NCBI GenBank assembly: GCA_964622775.1
Contig: CAZUSO010000007.1
Coordinates: 1 to 64,000, forward strand
Source: CAZUSO01 sp964622775
GTDB lineage: Bacteria; Bacteroidota; Bacteroidia; Chitinophagales; Chitinophagaceae
Direction of reading: 5' to 3'
Length of the DNA stretch: 64,000 nt
Shown one piece after another: positions 26,387 through 35,380 of the stretch (position 1 is the first letter of the stretch; each line of letters begins with the position of its first letter). Under the pieces are notes generated by a model, which was not told where the DNA came from, searched no databases, and saw nothing but the letters and a program-made list of their open reading frames with translations. A program made the translations under genes and the position numbers.

Positions 26387-26621
26387 GCCTGCTGCTGATT
26401 CGCGACAGTGAGACAGGGCATGTGGCGACACTTTTGGCCTTCGCCCGCTCATGCGGTGAGCGTTGTCATGCTGCATCTGTTCTTCTCCTGATATGCTGTT
26501 CGTGTTTAGATTCCTACGGAATGACGACGCACGCTTTGTCGTACCGACAACCTCACAGGTGCCACAATCCGGGATACACCCGTACCATTGTCCTGTACTT
26601 TTTAGGATAAATTTGAAGTGT
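26387..26621. other. Intergenic gap with degraded repeat
   Basis: No gene is seen. GATTCCTACGGAATGACGAC near 26508-26530 is a near-relative of the TTCTCCCTACG-type repeat words found after nuoN. A kdsB promoter lies at its right end. Confidence 0.35.
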
Positions 26622-26629
26622 TATCTTTG
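26622..26629 (+). promoter_or_regulatory. -7 promoter element of kdsB
   Basis: TATCTTTG fits the consensus. It lies inside the longest possible kdsB frame (from 26618), which supports a start at GTG 26657. Confidence 0.5.
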
Positions 26630-26656
26630 TCGGTCAGCAGTGTAAAAAAATATTTA

Positions 26657-27391
26657 GTGAAAAAGATAGCCCTCATTCCCGCCCGCTACGGTGCTACGCG
26701 TTTCCCCGGCAAGCTGATGCAAACGCTGGGCGACAAAAGTGTCATCGCTCATACTTATCATGCCACGCTGAATACGGGCTTGTTTGATGAGGTAGCAGTA
26801 GTTTGCGATCATGAAATTATTCAGGAAGAGATTATCCGCCAGGGCGGCAAGGCCATCTTGAGCCAAAAGGAGCATATCTGCGGTACGGACAGGATTGCAG
26901 AAGCGCTTCCCCATTTTCCCGATGCATCTATCATTGTAAATGTGCAGGGCGACGAGCCTTTCACACAAAAAAAGCCTTTAGAACAATTACTGAATTTGTT
27001 TGAAGGCGATGCCGGAGCATCCGTTCAGGTGGCCTCGCTGATGCAGGAGCTGAAGGATCCGCAGTTAATCTGTGATCCCAATTATGTAAAGGTGGCCGTG
27101 GATCAGGCATCTAATGCCTTGTTTTTTTCCCGGTCAGTGATCCCGTATCCCAGAAACCCGAAAGCTGCCGCCATTTATTATGAACATATCGGCATTTATG
27201 CATTCCGGAGGCAAACCTTAACGGCCTTTACCCAATTGCCGGTCGGTCCGCTGGAAGCTGCGGAAAAAATAGAATGCCTGCGGTATCTTGAGCATGGCAT
27301 CCGGATGAAGATGGCCATTACCGGTTATATGGGGATTGAAATTGACACTCCGGAAGATTTGCAGAAAGCCAATCAGTTTTTAATTCAATAA
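26657..27391 (+). CDS. kdsB: 3-deoxy-manno-octulosonate (or 8-amino-Kdo) cytidylyltransferase
   Basis: 244 residues from GTG 26657. An upstream in-frame start at 26618 overlaps the promoter element. It opens KKIALIPARYGATRFPGKLM, the nucleotide-binding loop of the family. The segment HICGTDRIAEAL is the conserved GTDR motif, and VNVQGDEPF holds the metal Asp. KdsB makes CMP-Kdo for lipid A-core assembly. With the KdnA-like gene upstream it may handle the 8-amino form, as in Shewanella, but the residues that would decide this are not known to me. A hydrolase gene follows 6 bases later. Confidence 0.92.
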   Translation: MKKIALIPARYGATRFPGKLMQTLGDKSVIAHTYHATLNTGLFDEVAVVCDHEIIQEEIIRQGGKAILSQKEHICGTDRIAEALPHFPDASIIVNVQGDEPFTQKKPLEQLLNLFEGDAGASVQVASLMQELKDPQLICDPNYVKVAVDQASNALFFSRSVIPYPRNPKAAAIYYEHIGIYAFRRQTLTAFTQLPVGPLEAAEKIECLRYLEHGIRMKMAITGYMGIEIDTPEDLQKANQFLIQ

Positions 27392-27397
27392 AGCGTT

Positions 27398-28177
27398 ATG
27401 ATTCATTACAGCACGGCAGGCAAAGGTCAGGTTTTGGTACTTCTTCACGGTTTTCCCTGCAACGGTTCAGCGTGGAATCCCGTAAAGGACACACTGTCGG
27501 AGCATTTCCGGCTGTTGATTCCTGATTTGCCCGGCGCCGGTGCAAGCGCTCTGCCCGCAACGCCGTTAACCATAGGCCTGATGGCGCAGTCCGTTCTGGA
27601 AATGATGGATCAGGAGCAAACGGAAAAAGCGCTGATTGCAGGACATTCTATGGGTGGTTATACTGCTCTGGAACTGGCTCATCTGGCTCCGGAACGCATT
27701 GCAGGCCTTTCTTTGATACATTCCTCCGCTTATGCGGATGATGCGGAGAAAAAAGAAAACCGCAGGAAAGCCATCCGGCTGATTGAAAGAGGGCGTGACG
27801 GACAGGAAATGTTCCTGCGCGGTGCGGCGCCCAATATGTTTTCAGACATTTTTATCGAAAAGCATCCGGATGCCCAGTCGGATTTTGTAAATCTTGGAAT
27901 GGAATTACCCGGCAGGAATTTATCGGCATTCTATGAAGCCATGATCGGCCGGCAGGATCGTACTGAAATGCTGCGCAATGCAGGTTTTCCCGTGCAATGG
28001 ATAATCGGTGACGATGATAAGCTGATTCCCAAAAAAGATATCCTGGAGCAGGTTACGCTTTCGTCCGTATCACATATTGCCTGCTATCCTGAATGTGGGC
28101 ATTTGAGTATGCTGGAGGCGCCTGAAAGCCTGAAAGCCGACATGTTAAACTTTGCAACATACTGCTTCCGGGCTTAG
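27398..28177 (+). CDS. Alpha/beta-fold hydrolase
   Basis: 259 residues. HGFPCNGSAWNP supplies the oxyanion region, GHSMGGYTALEL is the nucleophile elbow with Ser about residue 88, and the C-terminal ECGHLSMLEAPE holds the catalytic His. The acid is probably the Asp in WIIGDDDKLI. Family members are esterases, lipases or small-molecule hydrolases. The substrate is unknown. It begins 6 bases after kdsB, so the two are co-transcribed, which hints at a link to LPS precursors but does not prove one. Confidence 0.85.
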   Translation: MIHYSTAGKGQVLVLLHGFPCNGSAWNPVKDTLSEHFRLLIPDLPGAGASALPATPLTIGLMAQSVLEMMDQEQTEKALIAGHSMGGYTALELAHLAPERIAGLSLIHSSAYADDAEKKENRRKAIRLIERGRDGQEMFLRGAAPNMFSDIFIEKHPDAQSDFVNLGMELPGRNLSAFYEAMIGRQDRTEMLRNAGFPVQWIIGDDDKLIPKKDILEQVTLSSVSHIACYPECGHLSMLEAPESLKADMLNFATYCFRA

Positions 28178-28233
28178 GTTTTCGGGCAAAATTTAGTTGT
28201 CGGCTTTAAAGCGGCTGCTATCTTTTTTAGGCT

Positions 28234-28241
28234 TAACTTTG
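28234..28241 (+). promoter_or_regulatory. -7 promoter element of the ccmE-ccmF operon
   Basis: TAACTTTG matches TAnnTTTG and lies 20 bases ahead of the ccmE start (GTG 28262). Confidence 0.55.
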
Positions 28242-28261
28242 CGGTTGAAAAAAGCAATTCC

Positions 28262-28666
28262 GTGAAGAAAGCACATATCATTCTCATCGTTTTGATTGCT
28301 GCTGCAATGGCAGTGATTATTTCCTCCTTTTCAAAATTCAGCACCTACGAAACATTTGCTTCGGCTGCGGAAAAAGAAGGGAAATCATTTGTGGTTATCG
28401 GGAAATTAGACACAACCCGCGCCATGGAATATAACCCTCTGGAAGATGCCAACCGATTCGTGTTCTATGCCAAAGACAACAGCAATAAAACCAACCGTAT
28501 CATATTTTCAGGAACCAAGCCTACCGATTTTGAGCGATCGGAGCAATTGGTCATGACGGGCTTTATGAAAGGCGATGATTTTATTTGCAACAAAATACAA
28601 ATGAAATGCCCTTCAAAATACGAAAACGACCAGATTGTCGTCGGCAATGAAAAACAACCGGATTAA
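28262..28666 (+). CDS. ccmE: Cytochrome c maturation heme chaperone CcmE, Cys-type
   Basis: 134 residues from GTG. One N-terminal membrane anchor (HIILIVLIAAAMAVIIS), then an OB-fold periplasmic domain. In classical CcmE a His in HxxxY (as in HDEKY) binds heme covalently. Here the equivalent motif is KCPSKY, Cys116 and Tyr120, so this is the CxxxY variant known from systems that use a modified maturation route. CcmE passes heme to CcmF, whose gene follows after 39 bases. The heme exporter and CcmH genes are not in the window. Confidence 0.85.
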   Translation: MKKAHIILIVLIAAAMAVIISSFSKFSTYETFASAAEKEGKSFVVIGKLDTTRAMEYNPLEDANRFVFYAKDNSNKTNRIIFSGTKPTDFERSEQLVMTGFMKGDDFICNKIQMKCPSKYENDQIVVGNEKQPD

Positions 28667-28705
28667 GCAGCAGCATAAAATAAAATACCATAATCAATTC
28701 TTGTC

Positions 28706-31159
28706 TTGAATCAACAGTTAGCAGGGGAACATTTATTTCCGGGATATATTGGACAGTTTCTTATCATTTTGGGGTTTGTAAGCGCATTATTTACCGCCTA
28801 TAGCTATTACTGCGCTATCAGAACCGAAAATACAGATGCGGAAAATACCTGGAAACGTATCGGGCGCTGGGTCTTCATCATACATGCGCTGGCAATAGTT
28901 GGTTCATTCTCTGCACTTTATTATATCATTTCCAATCATCTTTTTGAATACCATTATGCCTGGAGGCATTCCTCGAAAGGGCTTCAGGTAAAATACCTGC
29001 TGTCCTGTTTCTGGGAAGGTTCGGAAGGCAGCTTCATGCTGTGGACTATCTGGCAGGCCTTGCTGGGTTTATTCTTATTAGGAAAAAGAAATGCATTAGA
29101 AAGCCGGGTAATGGTGATTGTAGCTGTCGTACAGGCACTCCTGTGCACCATGTTGCTGGGCTTTTATATTGGGCCCGACATTAAGATAGGCAGTACGCCG
29201 TTTACCCTGTTACGCCACGAAATGCAAAATGCGCCGATTATCCAGCGGCCGGATTATCTGAGTTTTATCACAGATGGCAACGGGCTGAATCCCTTATTGC
29301 AGAATTACTGGATGGTTATCCATCCGCCGGTATTGTTCCTGGGCTTTGCACTCACGCTGTTCCCCTTTGCCTATTGCATGGCGGCAATATGGAAAAATGA
29401 ATACAAGGCCTTTGTGAAGCCCGCACTACGCTGGGCGCTGGCCTGCGGTGGCGTATTAGGGCTGGGAATTATGATGGGAGGCGCCTGGGCGTATGAATCT
29501 TTGAATTTCGGCGGCTACTGGGCATGGGATCCGGTAGAAAATGCTTCCTTAGTGCCATGGCTGATCCTGGTGGCCGGACTGCACACACTGGTCGTGTATA
29601 AAAGTACCGGGCGCTCGCTTCGGATCACGATGATCTTTTTCGTCCTGAGCTTCCTTTTCGTATGGTATTCCACCTTCCTGACCCGAACCGGCATTCTTGG
29701 CGACACCTCCGTGCATGCCTTTACCGATGCGGCCAATTTCCTGTATTGGCATCTGCTGATTGTTATGGGCATTTACCTGGCGATCAGCCTGTTCTTTTTG
29801 ATTCGTTCCTGGAAAAAAATGCCGAAAATAGCCGGAGAAGAAGATGCCGACTCCCGCGAGTTCTGGATGCTGATTGGTTCCGTTTTCCTGCTGATTTCTT
29901 CCCTAATCATCAGCATGTACACTTCGCTTCCAGTATGGGCGCCTCTGTATAATAAAATCAGCGGTTCCCATATTGCTCCACCGGAAGATCCGGTGAGTTT
30001 GTATAATAATATCCAGGTTTGGTTTGGCATCATCATCGCCTTATTGAGCGGAGCAATCCAGTTTTTAAAATACAAAAAGACTTCCGCTTCAAAAGCCTGG
30101 AAACAGTTAGGCCTGCTGGCCGGGATTGCATTAGCGCTGAGCTCCGGTCTCGTTTATACCCAACAGATCAGGCCTGTACCCCTGATTATTTTTGCTTTCA
30201 CCATTACTTTTACCATTATCGCCAACACGGTTTATTTATTTAAAAATCAAAAAGGCCGGATAAAAAAAGCCGGCGCTTCGGTGACACATTTTGGCTTTGG
30301 ACTCATGCTGCTGGGCGTATTACTTTCCGGCTATGGCAAACGAGTGATCTCGCTTGATCAAAGTGGGAAAGTGATGGATTATGGCATGGAAACCTTTGAA
30401 GAAAATGCCAGAGAAAGCCGGGAAAATGTCCTGATTTTCCGCAACACTTTTGTGCCGATGGACAAATACCTGGTGACCTATCTGGGGGATTCCATAGTGA
30501 ACAATGACCCGCCAATCACGTATTACAAAATTAAGTTCGACCGTCGTGACCCGGAAACCAACCAGCTTCTGGAAACTTTTGTTTTGACGCCCGATGTGTT
30601 TGTAAACCCCAAGGGACAGGAAGGAATCAGTCCTAATCCGGATGCCAAACATTATCTCACCCACGATATATTCACATATATTTCCTCTATCAGCGACCCG
30701 GAAAATAAATCGGACACCTCATCCTTTATTCCGCATGTGGCTAAAAAAGGCGATACAATTTTTGTGACGAACGGGTACCTGGTTTTTGACGATTTAAGCA
30801 GCAGTATCAGCAATAAAAATTATCAGCCGGACCACGAAACGATTGCCGTAAACGCCGTCATGTCGGCTTATACCATTGACGGAAAGGTAGGTACAGCCTA
30901 CCCGGTATATCTGATTAAAGGCAATGAGGTCAGCAATATTACCGACACCCTAAGGGCATTAGGTGTTTCTGTCAGCATCAATAAAATCAATCCTCAGGAA
31001 GAAAGTATAGAATTTGGCATCCGGCAAAGGGCGCAGCAGGATGATTATATTGTGGTGAAAGCAATGATCTTCCCCTATATCGGTGTGTTGTGGATTGGTA
31101 TTATAGTCATGTTTGTAGGATTTGTCATAAGCTGGGCGGCAAGGAGGCATTCCCGGTAA
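28706..31159 (+). CDS. ccmF: Heme lyase subunit CcmF (CcmF/CcsA/NrfE family)
   Basis: 817 residues from TTG 28706, longer than the usual 650. About 15 membrane helices are seen. The WWD-type motif WAWDPVENASLVPW at about residues 270-283 binds heme on the periplasmic face, and His residues in MVIHPPVLF and TGILGDTSVHAF lie near it. The C-terminal 200 residues form a soluble domain (DKYLVTYLGDS, QRAQQDDYIVVKAMIFPYIGVLW), ending in a last helix. It joins heme from CcmE to apocytochrome c. It shares an operon with ccmE. Confidence 0.92.
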   Translation: MNQQLAGEHLFPGYIGQFLIILGFVSALFTAYSYYCAIRTENTDAENTWKRIGRWVFIIHALAIVGSFSALYYIISNHLFEYHYAWRHSSKGLQVKYLLSCFWEGSEGSFMLWTIWQALLGLFLLGKRNALESRVMVIVAVVQALLCTMLLGFYIGPDIKIGSTPFTLLRHEMQNAPIIQRPDYLSFITDGNGLNPLLQNYWMVIHPPVLFLGFALTLFPFAYCMAAIWKNEYKAFVKPALRWALACGGVLGLGIMMGGAWAYESLNFGGYWAWDPVENASLVPWLILVAGLHTLVVYKSTGRSLRITMIFFVLSFLFVWYSTFLTRTGILGDTSVHAFTDAANFLYWHLLIVMGIYLAISLFFLIRSWKKMPKIAGEEDADSREFWMLIGSVFLLISSLIISMYTSLPVWAPLYNKISGSHIAPPEDPVSLYNNIQVWFGIIIALLSGAIQFLKYKKTSASKAWKQLGLLAGIALALSSGLVYTQQIRPVPLIIFAFTITFTIIANTVYLFKNQKGRIKKAGASVTHFGFGLMLLGVLLSGYGKRVISLDQSGKVMDYGMETFEENARESRENVLIFRNTFVPMDKYLVTYLGDSIVNNDPPITYYKIKFDRRDPETNQLLETFVLTPDVFVNPKGQEGISPNPDAKHYLTHDIFTYISSISDPENKSDTSSFIPHVAKKGDTIFVTNGYLVFDDLSSSISNKNYQPDHETIAVNAVMSAYTIDGKVGTAYPVYLIKGNEVSNITDTLRALGVSVSINKINPQEESIEFGIRQRAQQDDYIVVKAMIFPYIGVLWIGIIVMFVGFVISWAARRHSR

Positions 31160-31292
31160 CCAACCCGCGAAAGACCGCCCCCCGTCTTAAAAAAGAAGTT
31201 TGGATTTATTTGGCAAATCAAATTCTTTTTATACTTTTAAGCCTTAATTTTATTCAAGACATCATAAATAGCATTTAAAAATAACTATTGAT

Positions 31293-31841
31293 ATGCGCAT
31301 TAAATTTAAAACTCTTTTGTTTTCTGCTTTGGGGTTGATGACTTTTTCGGTTCCGGCCACGCTCACCTCCTGCAAAGTGGATAATTGCAAATCTACCGTA
31401 TGCGCTTATGGCGGTCAATGCAATGAAGACGGCTCCTGCACCTGCCTGACAGGATATGAAGGAGAACGTTGCGAAACAATAAGCCGGGAAAAATTCAAGG
31501 GCATCTGGACGGTACTGGAAGACGGCACTATCAGCAACCCGGCCACCTATGCCGTTTCCGTTGAAAACGGAGATGAGATTGATCAGGTAATCATCCGCAA
31601 TGTGTATAACAATTTTAACGAAGGAGTAGTCGCTACTATTAAAGGTGACACCATCCTCATACCTAATCAAACCATTACCGACAGCGTGGCACACACGGTG
31701 GAAGGTAAGGGCTGGATTGTTCGGGAAGCGTTTTACGATCTGCACGGTAAGATGCTCTTAAAATATCGTATCGGCAATCCTGACGGCACTTATGATGATT
31801 TTGGATTCCGTGGAGGCGCTCCTTCAGAATGGACTAAATAA
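31293..31841 (+). CDS. EGF-like domain lipoprotein
   Basis: 182 residues. The signal peptide ends in a lipobox TLTSC (Cys27). Residues 32-60 form one EGF-like module (CKSTVCAYGGQC, CTCLTGYEGERC), with six cysteines in the standard order. Residues 65-182 are predicted beta-strands of unknown family (GIWTVLEDGTISNP, DSVAHTVEGKGWIV). EGF modules are uncommon in bacteria but recur in Bacteroidota surface lipoproteins. A good terminator follows. Confidence 0.8.
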   Translation: MRIKFKTLLFSALGLMTFSVPATLTSCKVDNCKSTVCAYGGQCNEDGSCTCLTGYEGERCETISREKFKGIWTVLEDGTISNPATYAVSVENGDEIDQVIIRNVYNNFNEGVVATIKGDTILIPNQTITDSVAHTVEGKGWIVREAFYDLHGKMLLKYRIGNPDGTYDDFGFRGGAPSEWTK

Positions 31842-31869
31842 AATCGCTTTAAAGCTAATTATGCTTTTT

Positions 31870-31903
31870 AAGAGTCGTGCTTTTTCGCACGGCTCTTTTT
31901 TTT
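31870..31903 (+). terminator. Rho-independent terminator
   Basis: AAGAGTCGTGC (31870-31880) pairs with GCACGGCTCTT (31887-31897), one G-U mismatch, and runs into eight T. It ends the EGF-like lipoprotein transcript. Confidence 0.9.
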
Positions 31904-32195
31904 ATATTATCCGGGCTGTCTGGCTTTCGGTATGCATTTCCTCCCTGTTGAATATTGCTTTGATGAAAAAGGAGCCGTTCGGTCTTTTCCCAGACTACAA
32001 AGCACTTATTGAAAAAATTGCTGAAACAAAGAAGATAATGCACTATTGCCCCACTTCATTATTCATGAAAGGAATATTGTCAATTGCCTGTATTTGTTAT
32101 TGGTGAAAACATCAGCAGCAGAAATTTCCATACAATATATCCCGCTTCGGCTCCAGAATCCTGTTTTGTTTTTTAAAATTACAACGAACTTTGGC
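31904..32195. other. Gene-free stretch ahead of the OmpA-like gene
   Basis: About 290 bases without a supported gene. Short frames lack a start or domain signal. The region is AT-rich near its right end, where the promoter of the OmpA-like gene is expected. Confidence 0.4.
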
Positions 32196-32203
32196 TACTT
32201 TTA
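32196..32203 (+). promoter_or_regulatory. Probable -7 promoter element of the OmpA-like gene
   Basis: TACTTTTA differs from TAnnTTTG at the last base and lies 13 bases ahead of the start at 32217. Confidence 0.3.
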
Positions 32204-32216
32204 CTCATTCCGATAA

Positions 32217-33011
32217 ATGCTTTTAAAGATGAATCATTGTATAAAAATTCCGCTGATTGCACTTGGTCTGCTACTGTTCTTACCTTCCTGTTCTCATAAA
32301 AAACTGAAAGCTCTGGAACGGTCAAATACTGCGCTCAGGCGTCAAAACCAGGACTTGCAAGGCGATGTAACCAGTCTGAAAAGCCGGCTCCAACTCATGG
32401 AGGATGCCAATGAAAATGCGGCTGATGAACTTGACGAGAAAGAAAGGCTGCTGAATGACAATCAGGAAACCTTAGCGGAACAGCAGGAAAGGCTGCAACA
32501 ACTACAGAATATGATTGACCGCCAAAAAGCAGCTACGGAAGCGCTGCGTCAAAAAATGGCCGATGCGATGGGAAATTTCAGTTCCGATCAGCTAAAAGTA
32601 ACCGTCAAAAACGGCCGGGTTTATGTGAGCCTTTCCGAGAAGCTCCTCTTTCCATCCGGTAGTGCGGATGTGAACCAGGAGGGCAGGCAGGCGTTGGCAC
32701 AATTAGCTGCCGCGCTCAATGAAAACAAAGACATTAATGTGAACATTGAAGGGCATACCGATACCGTCCCTATCCGGATTAAATTTCCGGACAACTGGGC
32801 GTTAAGCGTAGCCCGATCTACGGCTATCGTGCGCATCCTTACCGAAGACCATCAGGTTGATCCTGTTCGCGTCACGGCTTCCGGACGCAGCCAGTACGAG
32901 CCTATAGCTGATAACACTACGGAAGAAGGCCGGGCTGCCAATCGTCGTACGGAAATTATTCTTACTCCTAAACTGAACGAGCTGATGAAGCTGATTGGAG
33001 AAGGTCAGTAA
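32217..33011 (+). CDS. OmpA-family lipoprotein with coiled coil (peptidoglycan-associated)
   Basis: 264 residues. Lipobox FLPSC (Cys25). A long coiled coil of charged heptads covers residues 30-115 (LEERNDLQ-type, e.g. EQQERLQQLQNMIDRQ). The OmpA-like peptidoglycan-binding domain follows, with LFPSGSADVNQEG, NIEGHTDTVPI (the diaminopimelate-binding Asp) and GRAANRRTEIIL (the Arg). The protein likely tethers the outer membrane to the cell wall. An in-frame ATG at 32229 is an alternative start. Confidence 0.9.
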   Translation: MLLKMNHCIKIPLIALGLLLFLPSCSHKKLKALERSNTALRRQNQDLQGDVTSLKSRLQLMEDANENAADELDEKERLLNDNQETLAEQQERLQQLQNMIDRQKAATEALRQKMADAMGNFSSDQLKVTVKNGRVYVSLSEKLLFPSGSADVNQEGRQALAQLAAALNENKDINVNIEGHTDTVPIRIKFPDNWALSVARSTAIVRILTEDHQVDPVRVTASGRSQYEPIADNTTEEGRAANRRTEIILTPKLNELMKLIGEGQ

Positions 33012-33046
33012 AGACCGGGAAACAATTCTCCTGGTAATCTTTAATA

Positions 33047-33080
33047 TTTGTGTAATATTGGCTACCCTTGTTTATTTTTG
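33047..33080 (+). promoter_or_regulatory. Promoter of pheS
   Basis: TTTG (33047-33050), 22 bases, then TATTTTTG (33073-33080), close to the Bacteroidota pattern. The pheS ATG follows 14 bases later, so the leader is very short. Confidence 0.55.
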
Positions 33081-33094
33081 CAAGCTATTGAATT

Positions 33095-34123
33095 ATGGAA
33101 TCACTTAACAAACGCATTGCAGCGCTCACGGAAGAAATTAATCAGACATCCTTAACCGATGCAGCATCCTTAGAAAATTTTCGCATTAAGTTTTTAGGCA
33201 GCAAGGGTATTGTAAAAGATGTGCTGGGTATGATGAAAGATGTGCCTGCTGATCAAAAAAAGGAGGCTGGCCGGATTTTAAATGCGTTTAAAAAACTGGC
33301 GGAGAATCACTATGCACAATTTCAACACTTACAAAATAAGGAAAGCCAACAGGAGCATAGCGAAGACCTGAGCCTTCCCGGTAAACATTTCCCAACCGGC
33401 ACGCGACACCCTTTGAGGATGGTAGAAAACAGTATTGTCGATATTTTCGGACGCATCGGTTTTCATGTAGCCGAAGGGCCGGAGATTGAAGATGACTGGC
33501 ACAATTTCACGGCATTGAATATGCCGGAAGATCATACGGCTCGTGACATGCAGGATACGTTTTATATTGCCCGGAACCCCGACTGGCTTTTGCGCACCCA
33601 TACTTCTTCCGCACAAGCCCGCGTTCTGGAAAAGGAAAAGCCTCCCGTTCGGGTAATCTGTCCGGGGCGGGTATATCGTAACGAAACAATCAGCGCACGC
33701 GCCCATTGCTTTTTTCATCAATGTGAAGGCTTGTACATTGATGAGCAGGTTTCCTTTGCAGACTTAAAGCAAACGCTGTATTACTTCGTGGCCGAAATGT
33801 TCGGTAATGATACCGGGGTACGTTTCCGCCCTTCCTATTTTCCCTTTACGGAACCCAGTGCAGAGATGGATATCAGTTGTACAGTATGTAAAGGCAGCGG
33901 ATGCAGCCTTTGTAAATATACCGGCTGGGTGGAGATTTTAGGTTGCGGCATGGTGCACCCGGAATTATTGCGCAACTTCAATATCGACCCGGAACAATAT
34001 ACCGGCTTTGCATTCGGAATGGGAGTCGAGCGAATCACCCAGGTTAAATACCAGGTAAATGACCTGCGACTATACTCACAAAACGACATTCGATTCTTAA
34101 ACCAGTTTACGGCAGTAACGTAA
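33095..34123 (+). CDS. pheS: Phenylalanyl-tRNA synthetase alpha subunit
   Basis: 342 residues, the normal length. An N-terminal coiled coil (about 1-90) contacts tRNA. The class II catalytic core is clear: PTGTRHPLRMVENSIVDIFGRIGF, GPEIEDDWHNFTALNMP, LRTHTSSAQARVL, and the motif 3 region GFAFGMGVERI with its Arg. Motif 2 is in VICPGRVYRNE. A Cys-rich loop (CTVCKGSGCSLCKY) at about 267-280 may bind zinc or be structural. It charges tRNA-Phe with the beta subunit PheT, which is not in the window. Confidence 0.96.
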   Translation: MESLNKRIAALTEEINQTSLTDAASLENFRIKFLGSKGIVKDVLGMMKDVPADQKKEAGRILNAFKKLAENHYAQFQHLQNKESQQEHSEDLSLPGKHFPTGTRHPLRMVENSIVDIFGRIGFHVAEGPEIEDDWHNFTALNMPEDHTARDMQDTFYIARNPDWLLRTHTSSAQARVLEKEKPPVRVICPGRVYRNETISARAHCFFHQCEGLYIDEQVSFADLKQTLYYFVAEMFGNDTGVRFRPSYFPFTEPSAEMDISCTVCKGSGCSLCKYTGWVEILGCGMVHPELLRNFNIDPEQYTGFAFGMGVERITQVKYQVNDLRLYSQNDIRFLNQFTAVT

Positions 34124-34139
34124 TTCAAAATCTCAACTC

Positions 34140-35126
34140 TTGATATTAGTTACCGGAGCGAGTGGTCTTTTGGGTGGGCATCTTTTGGAAGCATTGCAAC
34201 ATCAACTGTTGCCGGTGCGCGCCCTTTATCATACCCATGCTCCTTCCGTATCATATACTAATGTAACCTGGCAGCAATGTAATCTGCTGGACATATATGA
34301 TGTGGCTGTGGCAATGAAGGGGATCTCCCGGGTTTATCACTGTGCCGGTATCGTGTCATTTAATCCGAAACAAAAGCAGTCCGTCATCAATGAAAACACT
34401 GCAATGACGGCTAATGTTGTCAATGCCGCATTGGATCAGCATATTGAAAGGATGATTCATATCAGTTCTATTGCCGCATTGGGTCGGGGTACGCCATCAG
34501 AGGAGGGAGGTATCCTGCGTTGTGATGAAAACACGGAATTTGAAGAAAGCGCCAACAACAGCAGTTATGCACAGGGGAAATATCTGGCGGAGATGGAAGT
34601 GTGGCGCGGTATGGCTGAAGGTTTGTCCGCGGCTGTGCTGAATCCATCCGTTATTTTAGGCGAGGGCGACTGGAGCAAAGGCTCTGCAAACCTGATGCAG
34701 ATTGTCTATGAGGAATTTCCCTGGTACACTGCGGGGATCAACGGCTGGGTGGATGTGAAGGACGTGGTTCGGGCTATGCTACTGCTGATGCAAAGCCCGG
34801 TTAACGAATCCCGGTTCATTCTGAACGGTGGAAATTATGCCTATAAAGATATATTTACCCGGATGGCACAGGCGCTTAACCGGAAACCGCCCCATCAGAA
34901 GGCCGGAAAATTCCTTACTGAAGTTGTTTGGCGTATCGAGTACCTGAAAAACCTCGTGGCCGGGAAACCCCTTACTATTAGTAAAGAGACCGCCCGAACC
35001 GCACAGTTGAAATGTGAATACGATAATGAAAAGCTTCTGAAATTATTTCCTGATTTCCACTATACTCCCATTGACATCACGATAGAACGCATGGTAAATG
35101 CTTTTAAAAGGGATAACCGCCGCTAA
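34140..35126 (+). CDS. NAD(P)-dependent epimerase/dehydratase (extended SDR)
   Basis: 328 residues from TTG 34140, 16 bases after pheS, so probably co-transcribed. The Rossmann nucleotide motif is GASGLLGGHLLEAL. The catalytic Tyr-Lys pair is in NSSYAQGKYLAEME, with Ser in HISSIAALG. Other family marks are VYHCAGIVSF and VLNPSVILGEGDW. The substrate is not evident. Members act on sugar nucleotides, dihydroflavonols or steroids. Its place behind pheS in a transcript with a tRNA synthetase gives no clue to function. Confidence 0.83.
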   Translation: MILVTGASGLLGGHLLEALQHQLLPVRALYHTHAPSVSYTNVTWQQCNLLDIYDVAVAMKGISRVYHCAGIVSFNPKQKQSVINENTAMTANVVNAALDQHIERMIHISSIAALGRGTPSEEGGILRCDENTEFEESANNSSYAQGKYLAEMEVWRGMAEGLSAAVLNPSVILGEGDWSKGSANLMQIVYEEFPWYTAGINGWVDVKDVVRAMLLLMQSPVNESRFILNGGNYAYKDIFTRMAQALNRKPPHQKAGKFLTEVVWRIEYLKNLVAGKPLTISKETARTAQLKCEYDNEKLLKLFPDFHYTPIDITIERMVNAFKRDNRR

Positions 35127-35162
35127 TCCTGTTGCTTTCTGAAATTTTTTCTGAAATTTTTT

Positions 35163-35193
35163 TTTGTAATGTAAAAACAAATCCTAAACTTTG
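35163..35193 (+). promoter_or_regulatory. Promoter of rho
   Basis: TTTG (35163-35166), exactly 19 bases, then AAACTTTG (35186-35193), one mismatch from the -7 consensus. This is the best-spaced promoter in the window. Confidence 0.6.
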
Positions 35194-35380
35194 CACAGCA
35201 TTGCGCCAAGAAGGTATTCAGCCGGATACTACGTCATTCCATTTTTGCGTGTCTGCTTCCTCTTTCTATTTTATATTAGAAACCTACAGAAATCTATTTT
35301 ATTCTTATTAATCAGCCAACTCAATTAACATAGCTGTGGTCTTTTACCACAAAAATCTCATTTAAAAATATACAGACTGA
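35194..35380 (+). promoter_or_regulatory. Long 5' leader of rho with hairpin
   Basis: About 180 bases between the inferred start of transcription and the rho ATG, unusually long for this genome. TGTGGT (35335-35340) pairs with ACCACA (35346-35351). Rho is known to control its own leader in other bacteria; here that is an inference from length and position. Confidence 0.35.
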
